Shown in pieces: positions 54,671 to 63,791 of a DNA stretch of 64,000 nt (position 1 is the first letter of the stretch; each line of letters starts with the position of its first letter). Source of the DNA: ZC4RG30 sp963726085 (lineage in GTDB: Bacteria; Pseudomonadota; Gammaproteobacteria; Steroidobacterales; Steroidobacteraceae); the NCBI GenBank assembly GCA_963726085.1, contig CAVSAR010000003.1:62001-126000 (forward strand), in the 5' to 3' direction. Both the position numbers and the translations under genes were made by a program. The notes below the pieces were generated by a model that was not told the origin of the DNA, searched no databases, and saw only the letters and a list, made by a program, of their open reading frames with translations.

Positions 54671-55096
54671 CTACTTCTGCTCGGGAGTGACCGCCGCGGC
54701 CGGCGCCGGCCGCGCATCCGGGTGTACCAGCCAACCGCGCCCTGGCACCTGGCACAGCACGTAATCGGACTTGCCCTGCATCTTGGGCGTGCGGCTGAGC
54801 ACATTGAGACGTTTGCAGCTTTGGCCCTCGGTGCTGGTGAATTGTCCGGTCACGGCCACGGTGCCGGAGGTCCCGGTCTTGGTGTTGCTCCAGCTGTCGC
54901 TGGCATGCGGATCGGTGGAAGCCAGCACCTTGTCCACGGACTGCAGCAGCAATTTCATGTCCTGCTCCTTGAAGCCGCTGACTACCGAATCGTCGAGGAA
55001 CGACAGGTTGCCGGCACCTGCCGCCGGCGCCAGTGACAGCGCCATGATCAACGCGGCCGAGGCCAAGGTCCATTTGCTGCTGGATATCGTGCGCAT
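54671..55096 (-). CDS. Exported protein with 17-kDa surface-antigen-like C-terminal domain
   Basis: The 141-residue precursor has a signal peptide (LASAALIMALSLAPAAGA) and a C-terminal segment SWSNTKTGTSGTVAVTGQFT then CKRLNVLSRTPKMQGKSDYVLCQVPGRGWL, matching the spacing of the 17kDa_Anti_2 type domain (Trp, Gly repeats, two Cys, GxW). I chose the ATG at 55096 because GGAGGA precedes it; an in-frame ATG at 55114 lacks a ribosome site. Function unknown. Confidence 0.6.
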   Translation of the reverse strand: MRTISSSKWTLASAALIMALSLAPAAGAGNLSFLDDSVVSGFKEQDMKLLLQSVDKVLASTDPHASDSWSNTKTGTSGTVAVTGQFTSTEGQSCKRLNVLSRTPKMQGKSDYVLCQVPGRGWLVHPDARPAPAAAVTPEQK

Positions 55097-55129
55097 GCGT
55101 CCTCCGGGTTCCATTGCCGTTGCCCTGGC

Positions 55130-55540
55130 CTACCGTGGCTTGCCCACGGCCCAGTTGTCGTACGTGCCGCCATGCTCTGCCGCCAGCGCGCGAAACCGCG
55201 CGGTCAGTGACTGCATCTCCTGGATATGCAACCGCATCGTGCGCTGCGCGTGGACGCTGATCCGGCCGCTGTCCGGATCCGGGCGTGCGTCCACGATATA
55301 GCCCTCGGCGCGCAGCAGGCGGCCAATGGCGTCGCTGCCGCGCGTGTCCGGCACCGTGAAGAAAAAGTCCACGACCTGGTCCTCAAAGGCGCTCACCCCC
55401 GCCTTGCGCAGCTGCTGGATGAACTGCTCATCCCAGTCCGCCACATGCTTGCGGGCGACGCCGCGCCACTGCATCACGATGCGCAGCAGCGACAACACCG
55501 CCACGCCCACCAGCACCAGTGCCACGGTTTGCGAACTCAT
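55130..55540 (-). CDS. RraB-like protein with N-terminal membrane anchor
   Basis: The 136-residue protein has a C-terminal RraB-like (RNase E inhibitor B) domain: AFEDQVVDFFFTVPDTRGSD, LLRAEGYIVDARPDPDSGRI and AAEHGGTYDNWAVG. Unlike soluble E. coli RraB it begins with a transmembrane segment (VALVLVGVAVLSLLRIVMQW). It starts 6 nt after the decarboxylase stop. Function is inferred by family; inhibition of RNase E has not been shown for such anchored forms as far as I can tell. Confidence 0.65.
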   Translation of the reverse strand: MSSQTVALVLVGVAVLSLLRIVMQWRGVARKHVADWDEQFIQQLRKAGVSAFEDQVVDFFFTVPDTRGSDAIGRLLRAEGYIVDARPDPDSGRISVHAQRTMRLHIQEMQSLTARFRALAAEHGGTYDNWAVGKPR

Positions 55541-55546
55541 GGCGAT

Positions 55547-56722
55547 TTACTCCTCAACCGTTCCCAGGTCCCCCGGCGTCTCGTTGACCGAAACCACGGT
55601 GGCCTTGGGAAAGTAGTTGAACTCGCTGGCCGACGCCCAGGTATAGGCGCCCATGACGCGCCCCACCAGCAGGTCACCGGCCTTGAGCTTGGGCAGCAGG
55701 ATATTCTCGGCAATCACGTCGATGCTGTCGCAGGTCGGGCCGGCCAGCACCGAGGGGCGCAGCTCCCCGTCCTGCTTGAGGCTCTCGATGGGGTATACGG
55801 CGTGGTCATAGAGCCGGCCGCTGTACGACCCGTACACCCCATCGTCGAGGTAGTACCACCACAGCCCTTCGCGTTCGGCCCTGCCCATCACGGTGGCCAC
55901 GCCGATGGCGGAAGGCCCCGCGATGTAGCGGCCGGGCTCGGCCAGTACGCGCACGCTTGCCGGCAGCCCCGCCAGCGCCTTGCGGATCGGCGCGCAGAAC
56001 CGGCCGATGTCCGGTACGCGCTGGGCGTAATCCACCGGAAAGCCGCCGCCGATATCCAGCACCTTGTAACTGCCCAGCTTCTCGCGCCGTGCTTTGCGCA
56101 GCAGCACCGTGCAGGATTCGATGGCCTCGACATGCTTGAGTGGATCCGGCGACTGCGAACCGACATGAAACGAGAATCCCAGCACGTCGATGCCCTGCTG
56201 CGCCGCCAGGCGCGCCAGGTCGAGCGCGCGTTCCGGGTCGCAACCGAACTTGCGCGACAGGTCGCTGACCGCGCCCGGGCTGCGGTACGACACGCGCAGT
56301 AGCAGCTTGGCCTGGTCGCGATAGCGGCGGAACTTGCGCACCTCGTCCGGGTTGTCGGCGACAAAGGTCGTGACCCCGGCCGCCAGCGCATTGCGGATGT
56401 CCTTGTCGCGCTTGATCGGATGCGTATGGATGCAGATCGCAGGATCCACGCCCAGGCGCGACACCAGCTGCACCTCGCCGGTGGTGGCAAGATCCAGAAA
56501 TCCGCCCTGTGCCACCAATGTGCGCACCACCGCCGGGTGCGGCAGTGGCTTGAGCGCGTAGTGCAGGTCCACGCCGGGCAGAGCCTTTTGCAGGCGCCGG
56601 TACTGCACCCGGATGCGCTCGCAATCGATGATCAGCAGCGGCGAGCCGTAGGTGGCCACCAGCCTGCGCACCTGGGCGGATTCAAACGGATCGATGTACT
56701 TGCGCTTCGACGCACCGGTCAT
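55547..56722 (-). CDS. Fold-type III PLP decarboxylase (ornithine/lysine decarboxylase-like)
   Basis: The 391-residue alanine-racemase-fold enzyme has the PLP Lys K58 in YALKPLPHP, HVGSQ (about 187), the Gly-rich phosphate-binding GGGFPVDYA (227-), EPGRYI (262-) and the active-site GPTCDSIDVI with C331-D332. This is the eukaryotic-type ornithine/lysine decarboxylase pattern rather than diaminopimelate decarboxylase. Product is likely putrescine or cadaverine. It is coupled to the Sua5 gene (ATGA). Confidence 0.88.
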   Translation of the reverse strand: MTGASKRKYIDPFESAQVRRLVATYGSPLLIIDCERIRVQYRRLQKALPGVDLHYALKPLPHPAVVRTLVAQGGFLDLATTGEVQLVSRLGVDPAICIHTHPIKRDKDIRNALAAGVTTFVADNPDEVRKFRRYRDQAKLLLRVSYRSPGAVSDLSRKFGCDPERALDLARLAAQQGIDVLGFSFHVGSQSPDPLKHVEAIESCTVLLRKARREKLGSYKVLDIGGGFPVDYAQRVPDIGRFCAPIRKALAGLPASVRVLAEPGRYIAGPSAIGVATVMGRAEREGLWWYYLDDGVYGSYSGRLYDHAVYPIESLKQDGELRPSVLAGPTCDSIDVIAENILLPKLKAGDLLVGRVMGAYTWASASEFNYFPKATVVSVNETPGDLGTVEE

Positions 56723-57738
56723 GGCAACACGCCGGTGGCAAACTCCGCACCGTCCGCGGGCACGACAGCACCAGCGGCGGCGCGGGCCAGGCGATCACGT
56801 ATCGCGTCCCAGCGTTCGTCACCCGGGACTTCCTGTACCAGGATGCGCGCACAGCCGGCCTTGTCCAGCGTGCGCAGGTTGGAATACAGATCGTGGGCAT
56901 AGGCTTCGGCGCGCTTGCCGGTATTGATCCAGGTCACGAACTCATACGTCTTCAATGGCAGGCGCTGCGCCAGCACGGCAATGCGCTGCCCGCCCTCCGA
57001 GAGGGAATCGGCCAGCGCATCGAGCTCGCCGGCAGGCACGATTGCCATGGGCGTGGCTGGCGCGTAGTGGGCTGCCAGGGCACCCGGCACCCGTGGCGCA
57101 CTGCGATCAGCGCCGATCTGCACTTCGCCAACCACCTCGCGCAACTGACTTATGGTCACCGCGCCGGGTCGCAGCAGGCGAACCCCATCGAGGCAGCTGA
57201 CGATGGTGGATTCGAGCCCGACCTGGCATTCACCGCCGTCGAGCACCACCTTCACGGCGTCACCGAATTCGTCCTGCACATGCTCCGCGCGCGTAGCGCT
57301 GAGGCGCCCGAAGCGATTGGCCGAAGGCGCGGCAATGCCGCCACCGAATGCATTGAGCAGCTGGCGCGCCATGGGATGGGACGGGATGCGCATGGCAATG
57401 CTGTCCTGCCCGCCGGTCACGATGTCGTGAACGGCCTCGGCCCGCGGCAGCACCAGCGTCAGGGGCCCCGGCCAAAAGGCCTCAGCCAGCTGCTCGGCCT
57501 GGGGTGGCATCTCCCGCACCCAGCGCCTGAGAAAGCGCCGCTCGTCGATGTGCACGATCACCGGATGCGACGGAGGGCGCCCCTTGAGCTCGAATACCTT
57601 GCGCACGGCCGCGGGATTGGACGCATTGGCGCCCAGCCCATAGACGGTCTCCGTCGGAAATGCGACCAGCTCGCCGTCGCGCAACGCATCGACAGCGGCT
57701 TCCAGTTCGGCCTGTGAGGCCCGGACAACTCTCACCAT
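56719..57738 (-). CDS. L-threonylcarbamoyladenylate synthase (Sua5 type)
   Basis: The enzyme makes threonylcarbamoyl-AMP for tRNA t6A37. The YrdC domain (about 8-190) has AFPTETVYGLGANASNPAAV, KGRPPSHPVIVHI, SIAMRIPSHPMARQLLNAF and APSANRFGRLSAT; the C-terminal Sua5 domain begins near APRVPGALAAHYAPATPMAI. At 339 residues it is the two-domain Sua5, unlike short TsaC. It starts 9 nt after the tandem protease gene and is coupled to the decarboxylase. Confidence 0.93.
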   Translation of the reverse strand: MVRVVRASQAELEAAVDALRDGELVAFPTETVYGLGANASNPAAVRKVFELKGRPPSHPVIVHIDERRFLRRWVREMPPQAEQLAEAFWPGPLTLVLPRAEAVHDIVTGGQDSIAMRIPSHPMARQLLNAFGGGIAAPSANRFGRLSATRAEHVQDEFGDAVKVVLDGGECQVGLESTIVSCLDGVRLLRPGAVTISQLREVVGEVQIGADRSAPRVPGALAAHYAPATPMAIVPAGELDALADSLSEGGQRIAVLAQRLPLKTYEFVTWINTGKRAEAYAHDLYSNLRTLDKAGCARILVQEVPGDERWDAIRDRLARAAAGAVVPADGAEFATGVLP

Positions 57739-57747
57739 CGGCGCATT

Positions 57748-60627
57748 CTACTCCAGCGCACGACGGTCCCAGCCGTCGGGCGTGCGCAGGATCTCCGAAG
57801 TAGGCCAGTAATGGCCATCCAGCTTCAGAGTGATCACTTCCGGGACATTGTTCCAGGTCATGGTGCGCAGTCGCACCGATGATCGATCCGGTCGGCCGGC
57901 GACCACCTTCAGGAATGCATCCAGGTCAGGTGTTGGCTGGCCGTCTACCTGGACAATGCGTCGCCCCGGCAACAACCGGTAACGCGTCGCCGGCGACCCG
58001 TAGGAAAAGAACGACACGTAGACCCCTTCGGGCACGATGCCGCGCTGCGCGCTCATCGGCCGCGGCGGCGCCTGCAAAGTCGCGCCGGCCCACAACACGA
58101 TCCGGTCCACGTCCAGGCCGGTCAGCGCCGTCGTGGGAACGGCAATGGTCTTTTCCCCGGCGCCCCGCCAGACCGTGACCGACACGGAAGACTTGTCGAC
58201 CGTGGCGCGTTCCACGTCGCGGAAACTGGCGACCGTGATCGAATCGATGGCCAGCAACAGGTCGCCCTGCTGCAGCAGCTTCGCGGCGGCCGATCCGCCC
58301 GTCAGCCGCGTCACCCCAAGTACGCGCCGGCGTTCGGGGCTGTGCTGCTCCAGCCGCTTTATCCACGCGTCTGACAGGCCCAGGCGCCGTGCGACGGTCA
58401 GCGGCTGCTGCGCCAGCTCCACATCCAGCGTGTGCAGGGGCTGCTTGCTGCGCACGTGGTCGATCATCTCCGCGACCAGCTCGATGCTGACCCCGCGAAA
58501 ATCCTGCACCGGTTCACGCCCGGACTCGATGGCAAAGCTGGACCACAGCGCACGCACTGCCCCTTCCTGGTCCACCAGGACGCCATCGAAGTCCATGGGT
58601 GGATTGAGCAGCTGCGCGGCGTCGAGGTTGCTGTCGCGGAACTGCATGGTGCGCGTCAGCGGCAGCGTCACCGGATCGATGGAGGTCACCTGCGTGGCCC
58701 GGGACTTGAGGTCCCCTTCGCCATCCATGCCCACCACGGTGATGCTTTCACCCTCGCGCAGCGGGCCGGTTTTCAGTCGTGCGCTGCGCACCTGCGTCGT
58801 GCCCAGGAGCTTGGGGTCGTACGACACTACCGCCAGATTGTGCAGCGGATGCACGAACTCCACCTTGCCGGGGATTTCCACCGCCCCGCCAAATGTCAGT
58901 CGCACATCCCCCAGCGACACCGGCACCGTGTTGCGATCCGTCACGATCAATCCGTGCTCGGCATCCACCAGCAGGCCCGTGCCCTGGTAGTTGCGCTCGG
59001 TGATGCCGGAAATGGCAAATGGCATGTCAAAGGTGATGTGCACCAGGGAAGGGGCCAGCTTCACCACCAAGGGATCGCGCGCGGCAGGGAACGCGGTCAC
59101 GCCGCCGGCGGCGGCATGGGGTGGCGGCCCGGCCGGCAGCGCGACGCATGGCCACAAGCCGCTGACGTCATCGCGATGGCAATCGTTGGCCGGGAACCAG
59201 CGCCGGTCCATGCGCATGGACTTGAGCTGGCTGCCGTTGGCATCGTCGATGGTGGTATAGCGCACCGCGGCGCGATCACCATCGCCCAGCAGCCCCAGCT
59301 GCGTCTTGAAGTCGTCCAGGTTGGCGATGGGTTTTGAGTTCAGGGCAGTGATCAGCGCGCCGCGCGGCACACCCGCGGCGGCCAGGCTGTATCCGGGATT
59401 GGCCACGTAGACGCCGTCCACCGGCAGGTTGAAGTGCCGAGCCTGCTGGTACGACAGGTCATTGAATACCCCGTCGCCAAATTCGATGTAGCGTGCCGGG
59501 GTAATGGCGTTGAGGTCGCCGACCACCAGCTTCTGCGTCTGCAACGTGCCGCCGCGCAGCACCTGCAGTTCGACCTGCTGGCCGATGGAGCTGTCGAGCA
59601 GGTCGTCCAATGGCTCGAAGGTGGTGACGTAGCGGTTGTTGACGCGCACGAGGATGTCGCCGGCCTGCAGCTCACCGAAGGCTGGCGAACCCGGCTGGAT
59701 CTGATCGACCACCAGCATGCCGGTGTTGGCCGGGAAGGCCTTGCGCACCTCTTGCTCGATTTTTTCGTTCAGGCCAAGGCGTCGCAATTCGTCATAGGGG
59801 GTGTAAGCGAACACCGTCTGCAGGGTGCCGCGCGTCACCGGCTTGCCCGCCTGGATCAGCTGTACCGCGCGCTTGACCCGCCCCAGTGGCAGATAGAAGC
59901 TCGACGCGTTGCCCGTGGCGCCCCCTGCATTGAGCGCAACGACGCGACCTTCGATGTCTATGACCGGAGATCCGGAAGACCCGCCGGAGGTACCGGACGC
60001 GGCCTGCAGGTAGAACGTATTGAAGTCGTTGTAGCGACCCAGGCCATAGGCCGGTGCCTCGCGGTCCAGTTTCGCCAGCGTGCCGGCCAGGATGGACAAC
60101 TGCTCGCCGGCGTTGTTGCCGATGACGCGGATCTCGCGGCCGATCTGTGCGCCGTCGGGAAACAGCGGCAGCGACTTGGGCTTTATGAACTTGAGCTTGC
60201 TGGGGTCGTAGCGGTATAGCCCGAAGTCGTGCACCGGGTCGCGGTATACCGGATACAGCTGCACCTCTTCGCGATTGAGGAAGGTGGCCTCCGAGGTCAC
60301 CGGTCCCGGGGTCACCACATGGCGGTTGGTGAGGATCAGACCGCGCTCGGCATCGATGACGAAGCCCGTGGCCTGTGCCGAGGTGTTCCACTCCGTGTCA
60401 AAGGCCCGCGTGGAATCGATCTCGATGGAGACCACGCTCTGCGCGATCCGCTCCAGCGTCGCCGCCCAGGTCGAATCCTCGCGCGGCGGAGCGGTCACCG
60501 GTGCCTGCTGCGCGGGCGTTGCGTCCGGCACTGCCGGCCCGGTGGGAATGGCAGGTGATTGCGCGCCAGACAGCGACGCGGCAGCGCACAGGGCGCCAGT
60601 CACCAACAGTCTTGATATGCGGGTCAT
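57748..60627 (-). CDS. Tandem HtrA-like serine protease with PDZ repeats (Nma111-like)
   Basis: The 959-residue exported protein (signal peptide about 1-22) is a duplicated HtrA. Unit 1 has an intact triad: H103 (TNRHVV), D134 (VHDFGLYRYD), S218 (GGSSGSPVIDI), followed by PDZ domains near 315-375 and 410-460. In unit 2 the same places read TDRNTV, LHNLAVVSYD and PPMDFDGVLVD, so all three residues are lost; PDZ-like domains follow near 770-840 and 875-945, ending DGHYWPTSEIL. This layout matches yeast Nma111p. The ATG follows AAGGA. It lies 8 nt after dgkA. Confidence 0.85.
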   Translation of the reverse strand: MTRISRLLVTGALCAAASLSGAQSPAIPTGPAVPDATPAQQAPVTAPPREDSTWAATLERIAQSVVSIEIDSTRAFDTEWNTSAQATGFVIDAERGLILTNRHVVTPGPVTSEATFLNREEVQLYPVYRDPVHDFGLYRYDPSKLKFIKPKSLPLFPDGAQIGREIRVIGNNAGEQLSILAGTLAKLDREAPAYGLGRYNDFNTFYLQAASGTSGGSSGSPVIDIEGRVVALNAGGATGNASSFYLPLGRVKRAVQLIQAGKPVTRGTLQTVFAYTPYDELRRLGLNEKIEQEVRKAFPANTGMLVVDQIQPGSPAFGELQAGDILVRVNNRYVTTFEPLDDLLDSSIGQQVELQVLRGGTLQTQKLVVGDLNAITPARYIEFGDGVFNDLSYQQARHFNLPVDGVYVANPGYSLAAAGVPRGALITALNSKPIANLDDFKTQLGLLGDGDRAAVRYTTIDDANGSQLKSMRMDRRWFPANDCHRDDVSGLWPCVALPAGPPPHAAAGGVTAFPAARDPLVVKLAPSLVHITFDMPFAISGITERNYQGTGLLVDAEHGLIVTDRNTVPVSLGDVRLTFGGAVEIPGKVEFVHPLHNLAVVSYDPKLLGTTQVRSARLKTGPLREGESITVVGMDGEGDLKSRATQVTSIDPVTLPLTRTMQFRDSNLDAAQLLNPPMDFDGVLVDQEGAVRALWSSFAIESGREPVQDFRGVSIELVAEMIDHVRSKQPLHTLDVELAQQPLTVARRLGLSDAWIKRLEQHSPERRRVLGVTRLTGGSAAAKLLQQGDLLLAIDSITVASFRDVERATVDKSSVSVTVWRGAGEKTIAVPTTALTGLDVDRIVLWAGATLQAPPRPMSAQRGIVPEGVYVSFFSYGSPATRYRLLPGRRIVQVDGQPTPDLDAFLKVVAGRPDRSSVRLRTMTWNNVPEVITLKLDGHYWPTSEILRTPDGWDRRALE

Positions 60628-60635
60628 CGTAGTCC

Positions 60636-60998
60636 TTATCTCCACAGCACCAGCAGCCAGGTCACCCCCAGCAGCAGGAAAGCGCAGAACACCGCGGCTG
60701 ACCCCAGGTCCTTGGCCAGCCCTGACAATTCATGATGCTCGTATCCGATACGATCGACGGTGGCTTCAATCGCGCTGTTGGCCAGCTCCACCACCAGTAT
60801 CACGAACATCGGACCTACCAGCAGGGCGCGTTCTACGCCGTTACGCCCCAGCCACAGGCCCATTAGAACGACCGGCAGGGACAGGGCAAGTTCCGTGCGA
60901 AAGGCCGCCTCTTCCCGAAAGGCGCCGCGGATGCCACGGAAGCTTGCCCCCAGCGCCTGGAACACCCGGGTGGCGCCGGAAAATTTGGGTCTCGACAT
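60636..60998 (-). CDS. dgkA: Diacylglycerol kinase
   Basis: The 120-residue integral membrane kinase phosphorylates diacylglycerol to phosphatidate and recycles lipid from envelope glycan synthesis. It has three transmembrane helices and the family motif NSAIEATVDRIGYEHHELSG followed by LAKDLGSAAVF. It is divergent from ispG (57-bp gap) and first in a run of minus-strand genes. Confidence 0.95.
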   Translation of the reverse strand: MSRPKFSGATRVFQALGASFRGIRGAFREEAAFRTELALSLPVVLMGLWLGRNGVERALLVGPMFVILVVELANSAIEATVDRIGYEHHELSGLAKDLGSAAVFCAFLLLGVTWLLVLWR

Positions 60999-61055
60999 GC
61001 TGGGGCAAGTCTAACAAGCCGTCGCGCGGCGGGTGGGGCACCTTACAATAGGCCC

Positions 61056-62294
61056 ATGACATTCGAGCGTCGCGAGACCCTGTTGGCGCAGGTTGGCAGC
61101 GTCCGTATCGGCAGCGGCGCGCCGATTGCGGTGCAATCCATGACCAACACCGATACGGCCGATGTGGCGGGCACCGTGGCCCAGGTGCGGGACCTGGCCC
61201 GCGCGGGCTCCGAATTGGTGCGCATCACCGTCAACAGCAGCGAAGCGGCCGCGGCCGTGCCTCATATCCGCGACCAGTTGCACGCCAGTGGCGTGACCGC
61301 GCCCCTGATCGGGGACTTTCACTTCAACGGCCACAAGCTGCTGCGCGAACACCCGGCCTGCGCACAGGCGCTGGATAAGTACCGAATCAATCCCGGCAAC
61401 GTGGGTCGTGGCGCCAAGCGCGACACGCAGTTCGCCGAAATGATCGAGATCGCGTGCCGGTTGGACAAGCCGGTGCGCATCGGCGTGAACTGGGGCAGTC
61501 TCGACCAGGAACTGCTAGCGCGACTGATGGACGAGAACAATGCGTTGCCGGCACCGGCCAGCGCGCAACAGGTGATGCGCGAGGCCATCGTGCGCTCCGC
61601 GCTGGAGAGCGCCGCACTTGCGGTGGACGTCGGCCTGGCGCGCGAACGCATCATCCTCTCGGCCAAGGTCAGTGGCGTGCAGGATCTGCTGTCCGTGTAT
61701 CGCAACCTGGCTGCGCGCTGCGATTATCCGCTGCACCTGGGCCTGACCGAGGCAGGCATGGGCTCCAAGGGCATTGTCGCCTCCACGGCAGGCATCGGCG
61801 TGCTGCTGGCCGAAGGCATCGGCGACACCATCCGTGTATCCCTGACACCGGAGCCGGGCGGCGACCGCACCCAGGAAGTCATCGTCGCGCAGGAGATCCT
61901 GCAGACCATGGGCATACGCTCTTTCCTGCCCATGGTCGTGGCCTGCCCGGGCTGTGGCCGCACCACCAGCACTTACTTCCAGGAGCTGGCATCGAGCATC
62001 CAGTCGCATATCCGCCATCGCATGCCACGCTGGCGCGTCGAGCACGTGGGCGTGGAAGAACTGACCGTCGCGGTGATGGGCTGTGTGGTCAATGGACCGG
62101 GCGAGAGCCGCCATGCCAACATCGGCATCAGCCTGCCGGGCACCGGCGAGCGACCGGTTGCACCCGTGTATGAGGATGGCCAGAAGACCGTGACGCTCAA
62201 GGGTGAGCGGATCGCCGAGGAATTCCAGCAGCTGATGGAAGACTACATCGCGCGCACCTATCCGCGCCGCACTGCGCCGCAGGAGGCACCATGA
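61056..62294 (+). CDS. ispG: 4-hydroxy-3-methylbut-2-enyl diphosphate synthase
   Basis: IspG is the penultimate enzyme of the MEP isoprenoid pathway. The 412-residue enzyme has a TIM barrel and a C-terminal 4Fe-4S domain with C297 and C300 (ACPGCGRT) and C343 (MGCVVNGPGES), and the catalytic Glu350. TACAAT lies only 6 nt before the ATG, so a short or absent leader is possible; ribosome site is weak (AGG). It is coupled to phhB (ATGA). Confidence 0.96.
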   Translation: MTFERRETLLAQVGSVRIGSGAPIAVQSMTNTDTADVAGTVAQVRDLARAGSELVRITVNSSEAAAAVPHIRDQLHASGVTAPLIGDFHFNGHKLLREHPACAQALDKYRINPGNVGRGAKRDTQFAEMIEIACRLDKPVRIGVNWGSLDQELLARLMDENNALPAPASAQQVMREAIVRSALESAALAVDVGLARERIILSAKVSGVQDLLSVYRNLAARCDYPLHLGLTEAGMGSKGIVASTAGIGVLLAEGIGDTIRVSLTPEPGGDRTQEVIVAQEILQTMGIRSFLPMVVACPGCGRTTSTYFQELASSIQSHIRHRMPRWRVEHVGVEELTVAVMGCVVNGPGESRHANIGISLPGTGERPVAPVYEDGQKTVTLKGERIAEEFQQLMEDYIARTYPRRTAPQEAP

Positions 62295-62629
62295 CCGAAC
62301 TTTCAGAACGTCGCTGCGTCCCCTGCGAAGGCGGTGTTGCACCGCTGTCGCGGGTGGCGGCCGAGGAAGTGCTGCAGCGCCTCGATGAAAACTGGCAGCT
62401 GGCATTGGACGCCACCTCCATCCAGCGCGAATTCAGGTTCAAGGATTTCTTCCGCACCATGAGCTTCGTGAATGCGGTGGCACACATCGCCAATATCGAA
62501 GACCATCACCCGGACCTGGAAGTCGGCTACAACTATTGTCGCGTGCGCTACAGCACGCATGCGATTGGCGGGCTGTCGGAAAACGACCTTATCTGCGCAG
62601 CGAAGATCGACCAGCTGCCGCTCGTGTAA
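62291..62629 (+). CDS. phhB: Pterin-4a-carbinolamine dehydratase
   Basis: The 112-residue dehydratase recycles tetrahydrobiopterin/tetrahydropterin after aromatic amino acid hydroxylation. The signature is EDHHPDLEVGYNYCRVRYST followed by HAIGGLSENDLICAAKID. AGGAGG precedes the ATG. No phenylalanine hydroxylase is in the window, so its partner is elsewhere or it has another role. The 3' end overlaps the convergent ubiI-like gene by 41 bp. Confidence 0.95.
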   Translation: MTELSERRCVPCEGGVAPLSRVAAEEVLQRLDENWQLALDATSIQREFRFKDFFRTMSFVNAVAHIANIEDHHPDLEVGYNYCRVRYSTHAIGGLSENDLICAAKIDQLPLV

Positions 62630-63791
62630 AGAAGAACCGCTTGGCCATGGCGCTGCGGTTGACCAGCGCCATGCCTTCGCGTGCCGCCCATGCCGGCAGC
62701 TCACCTCCGGTGAACAGCCGGTCCAGTCCGTCCACCATGCCACCCATCAGCGCATTGCCGGCGCGGCGTTCGCGCTGGTAGTGCAGCAGCGCGCGGCGCG
62801 CGCCGACACTCTCCCTGGCGGGCCGCGCCGCCAGCGCGCCCGCCAGCGCGACCGCATCCTGCAGCCCCTGGTTCACGCCCTGGCCGGCAAGCGGATGGAT
62901 GACATGTGCTGCGTCGCCGACCAGCGCGCAGCGCTCCGTCACGTAGCGCGCGGCCTTGAGGCTGCGCAGGGGAAATGCCGCCCGTTGGCCCTGCAGCTCG
63001 ACGCGCCCCACCACCCCGGCGCTGGCGTCGGTGAGTGCGGCGTTGAATTGTTCCGGGGCGCAGGTCAGCAGCGCGTCGACACGCTCGTTGAGCAGGGACC
63101 AGACCAGGGAGCACTCGCCGCTGGCCAGCGGCAACAGCGCCAGCGGCCCGGTGGCCAGAAAGCGCTGCCACGCGGTATTGGCGTGCCCGCGATCGCCGCG
63201 CACGGTCGCCACCAGGGCCTGCTGCCGGTAGTCATGGATCTGCGCGGTGATGCCGGCGGCTTCACGCACGGCAGAGGCGGCCCCATCCGCGCCCACCACC
63301 AGTGCGGCTTCGACGGTCGCTGCGCCCACCTCCAGCGTGACCGCGTCCTGCGCGAACCCGATGCGCGCCACCCGCTCGCGACGCAGCTCAATGCCCGCAT
63401 CGACACAGTGCTGCAACAGGGCTGCCTGCAGCGCGCGATTCTCGACAATGCTCCCCAGGTCCGGCTCAGCCAGCTGCGCGGCATCGAACCGCAGTACGTC
63501 CGGACTGTCCGGTGGGGTTGCTTCCTGCCACACCACCATCTGCTCATAGTTGGCAATGCGCGTGGCGTCCATGCGCTGCCAGGCACCCAGCTCCAGCAGC
63601 AGGGCGCGGTTGGCCGGCGAGACCGCCGATACGCGCAGGTCAAAGGGATCGGAGGCTTTGGGGGGCTGGGGCGCATCGCGCTCCAGCAGCAGGATGTTCT
63701 CCGGCGCGATCCGTGCCGAGCGGGCCAGCAGCAGCGCCAGTGCCGCGCCAACGATGCCGCCACCGACGATGGCCACGTCGCGGTGGCTCAC
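62589..63791 (-). CDS. UbiI/VisC-type FAD-dependent monooxygenase (ubiquinone hydroxylation)
   Basis: The 400-residue flavoprotein is of the UbiH/COQ6 family. It has the N-terminal FAD site DVAIVGGGIVGAALALLLAR, the central VVGADGAASAVRE, and the C-terminal RCALVGDAAHVIHPLAGQGV motif. It probably hydroxylates the ubiquinone ring (UbiI or UbiF position); regiospecificity cannot be assigned. The GTG start overlaps the upstream ubiH stop (GTGA). Confidence 0.88.
   Translation of the reverse strand: MSHRDVAIVGGGIVGAALALLLARSARIAPENILLLERDAPQPPKASDPFDLRVSAVSPANRALLLELGAWQRMDATRIANYEQMVVWQEATPPDSPDVLRFDAAQLAEPDLGSIVENRALQAALLQHCVDAGIELRRERVARIGFAQDAVTLEVGAATVEAALVVGADGAASAVREAAGITAQIHDYRQQALVATVRGDRGHANTAWQRFLATGPLALLPLASGECSLVWSLLNERVDALLTCAPEQFNAALTDASAGVVGRVELQGQRAAFPLRSLKAARYVTERCALVGDAAHVIHPLAGQGVNQGLQDAVALAGALAARPARESVGARRALLHYQRERRAGNALMGGMVDGLDRLFTGGELPAWAAREGMALVNRSAMAKRFFFTRAAAGRSSLRR

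Noticed and set aside
61021..61055. Leaderless ispG promoter at TACAAT
   Set aside because: The -10-like hexamer is 6 nt from the ATG, but no -35 is found; kept only as a remark under ispG.
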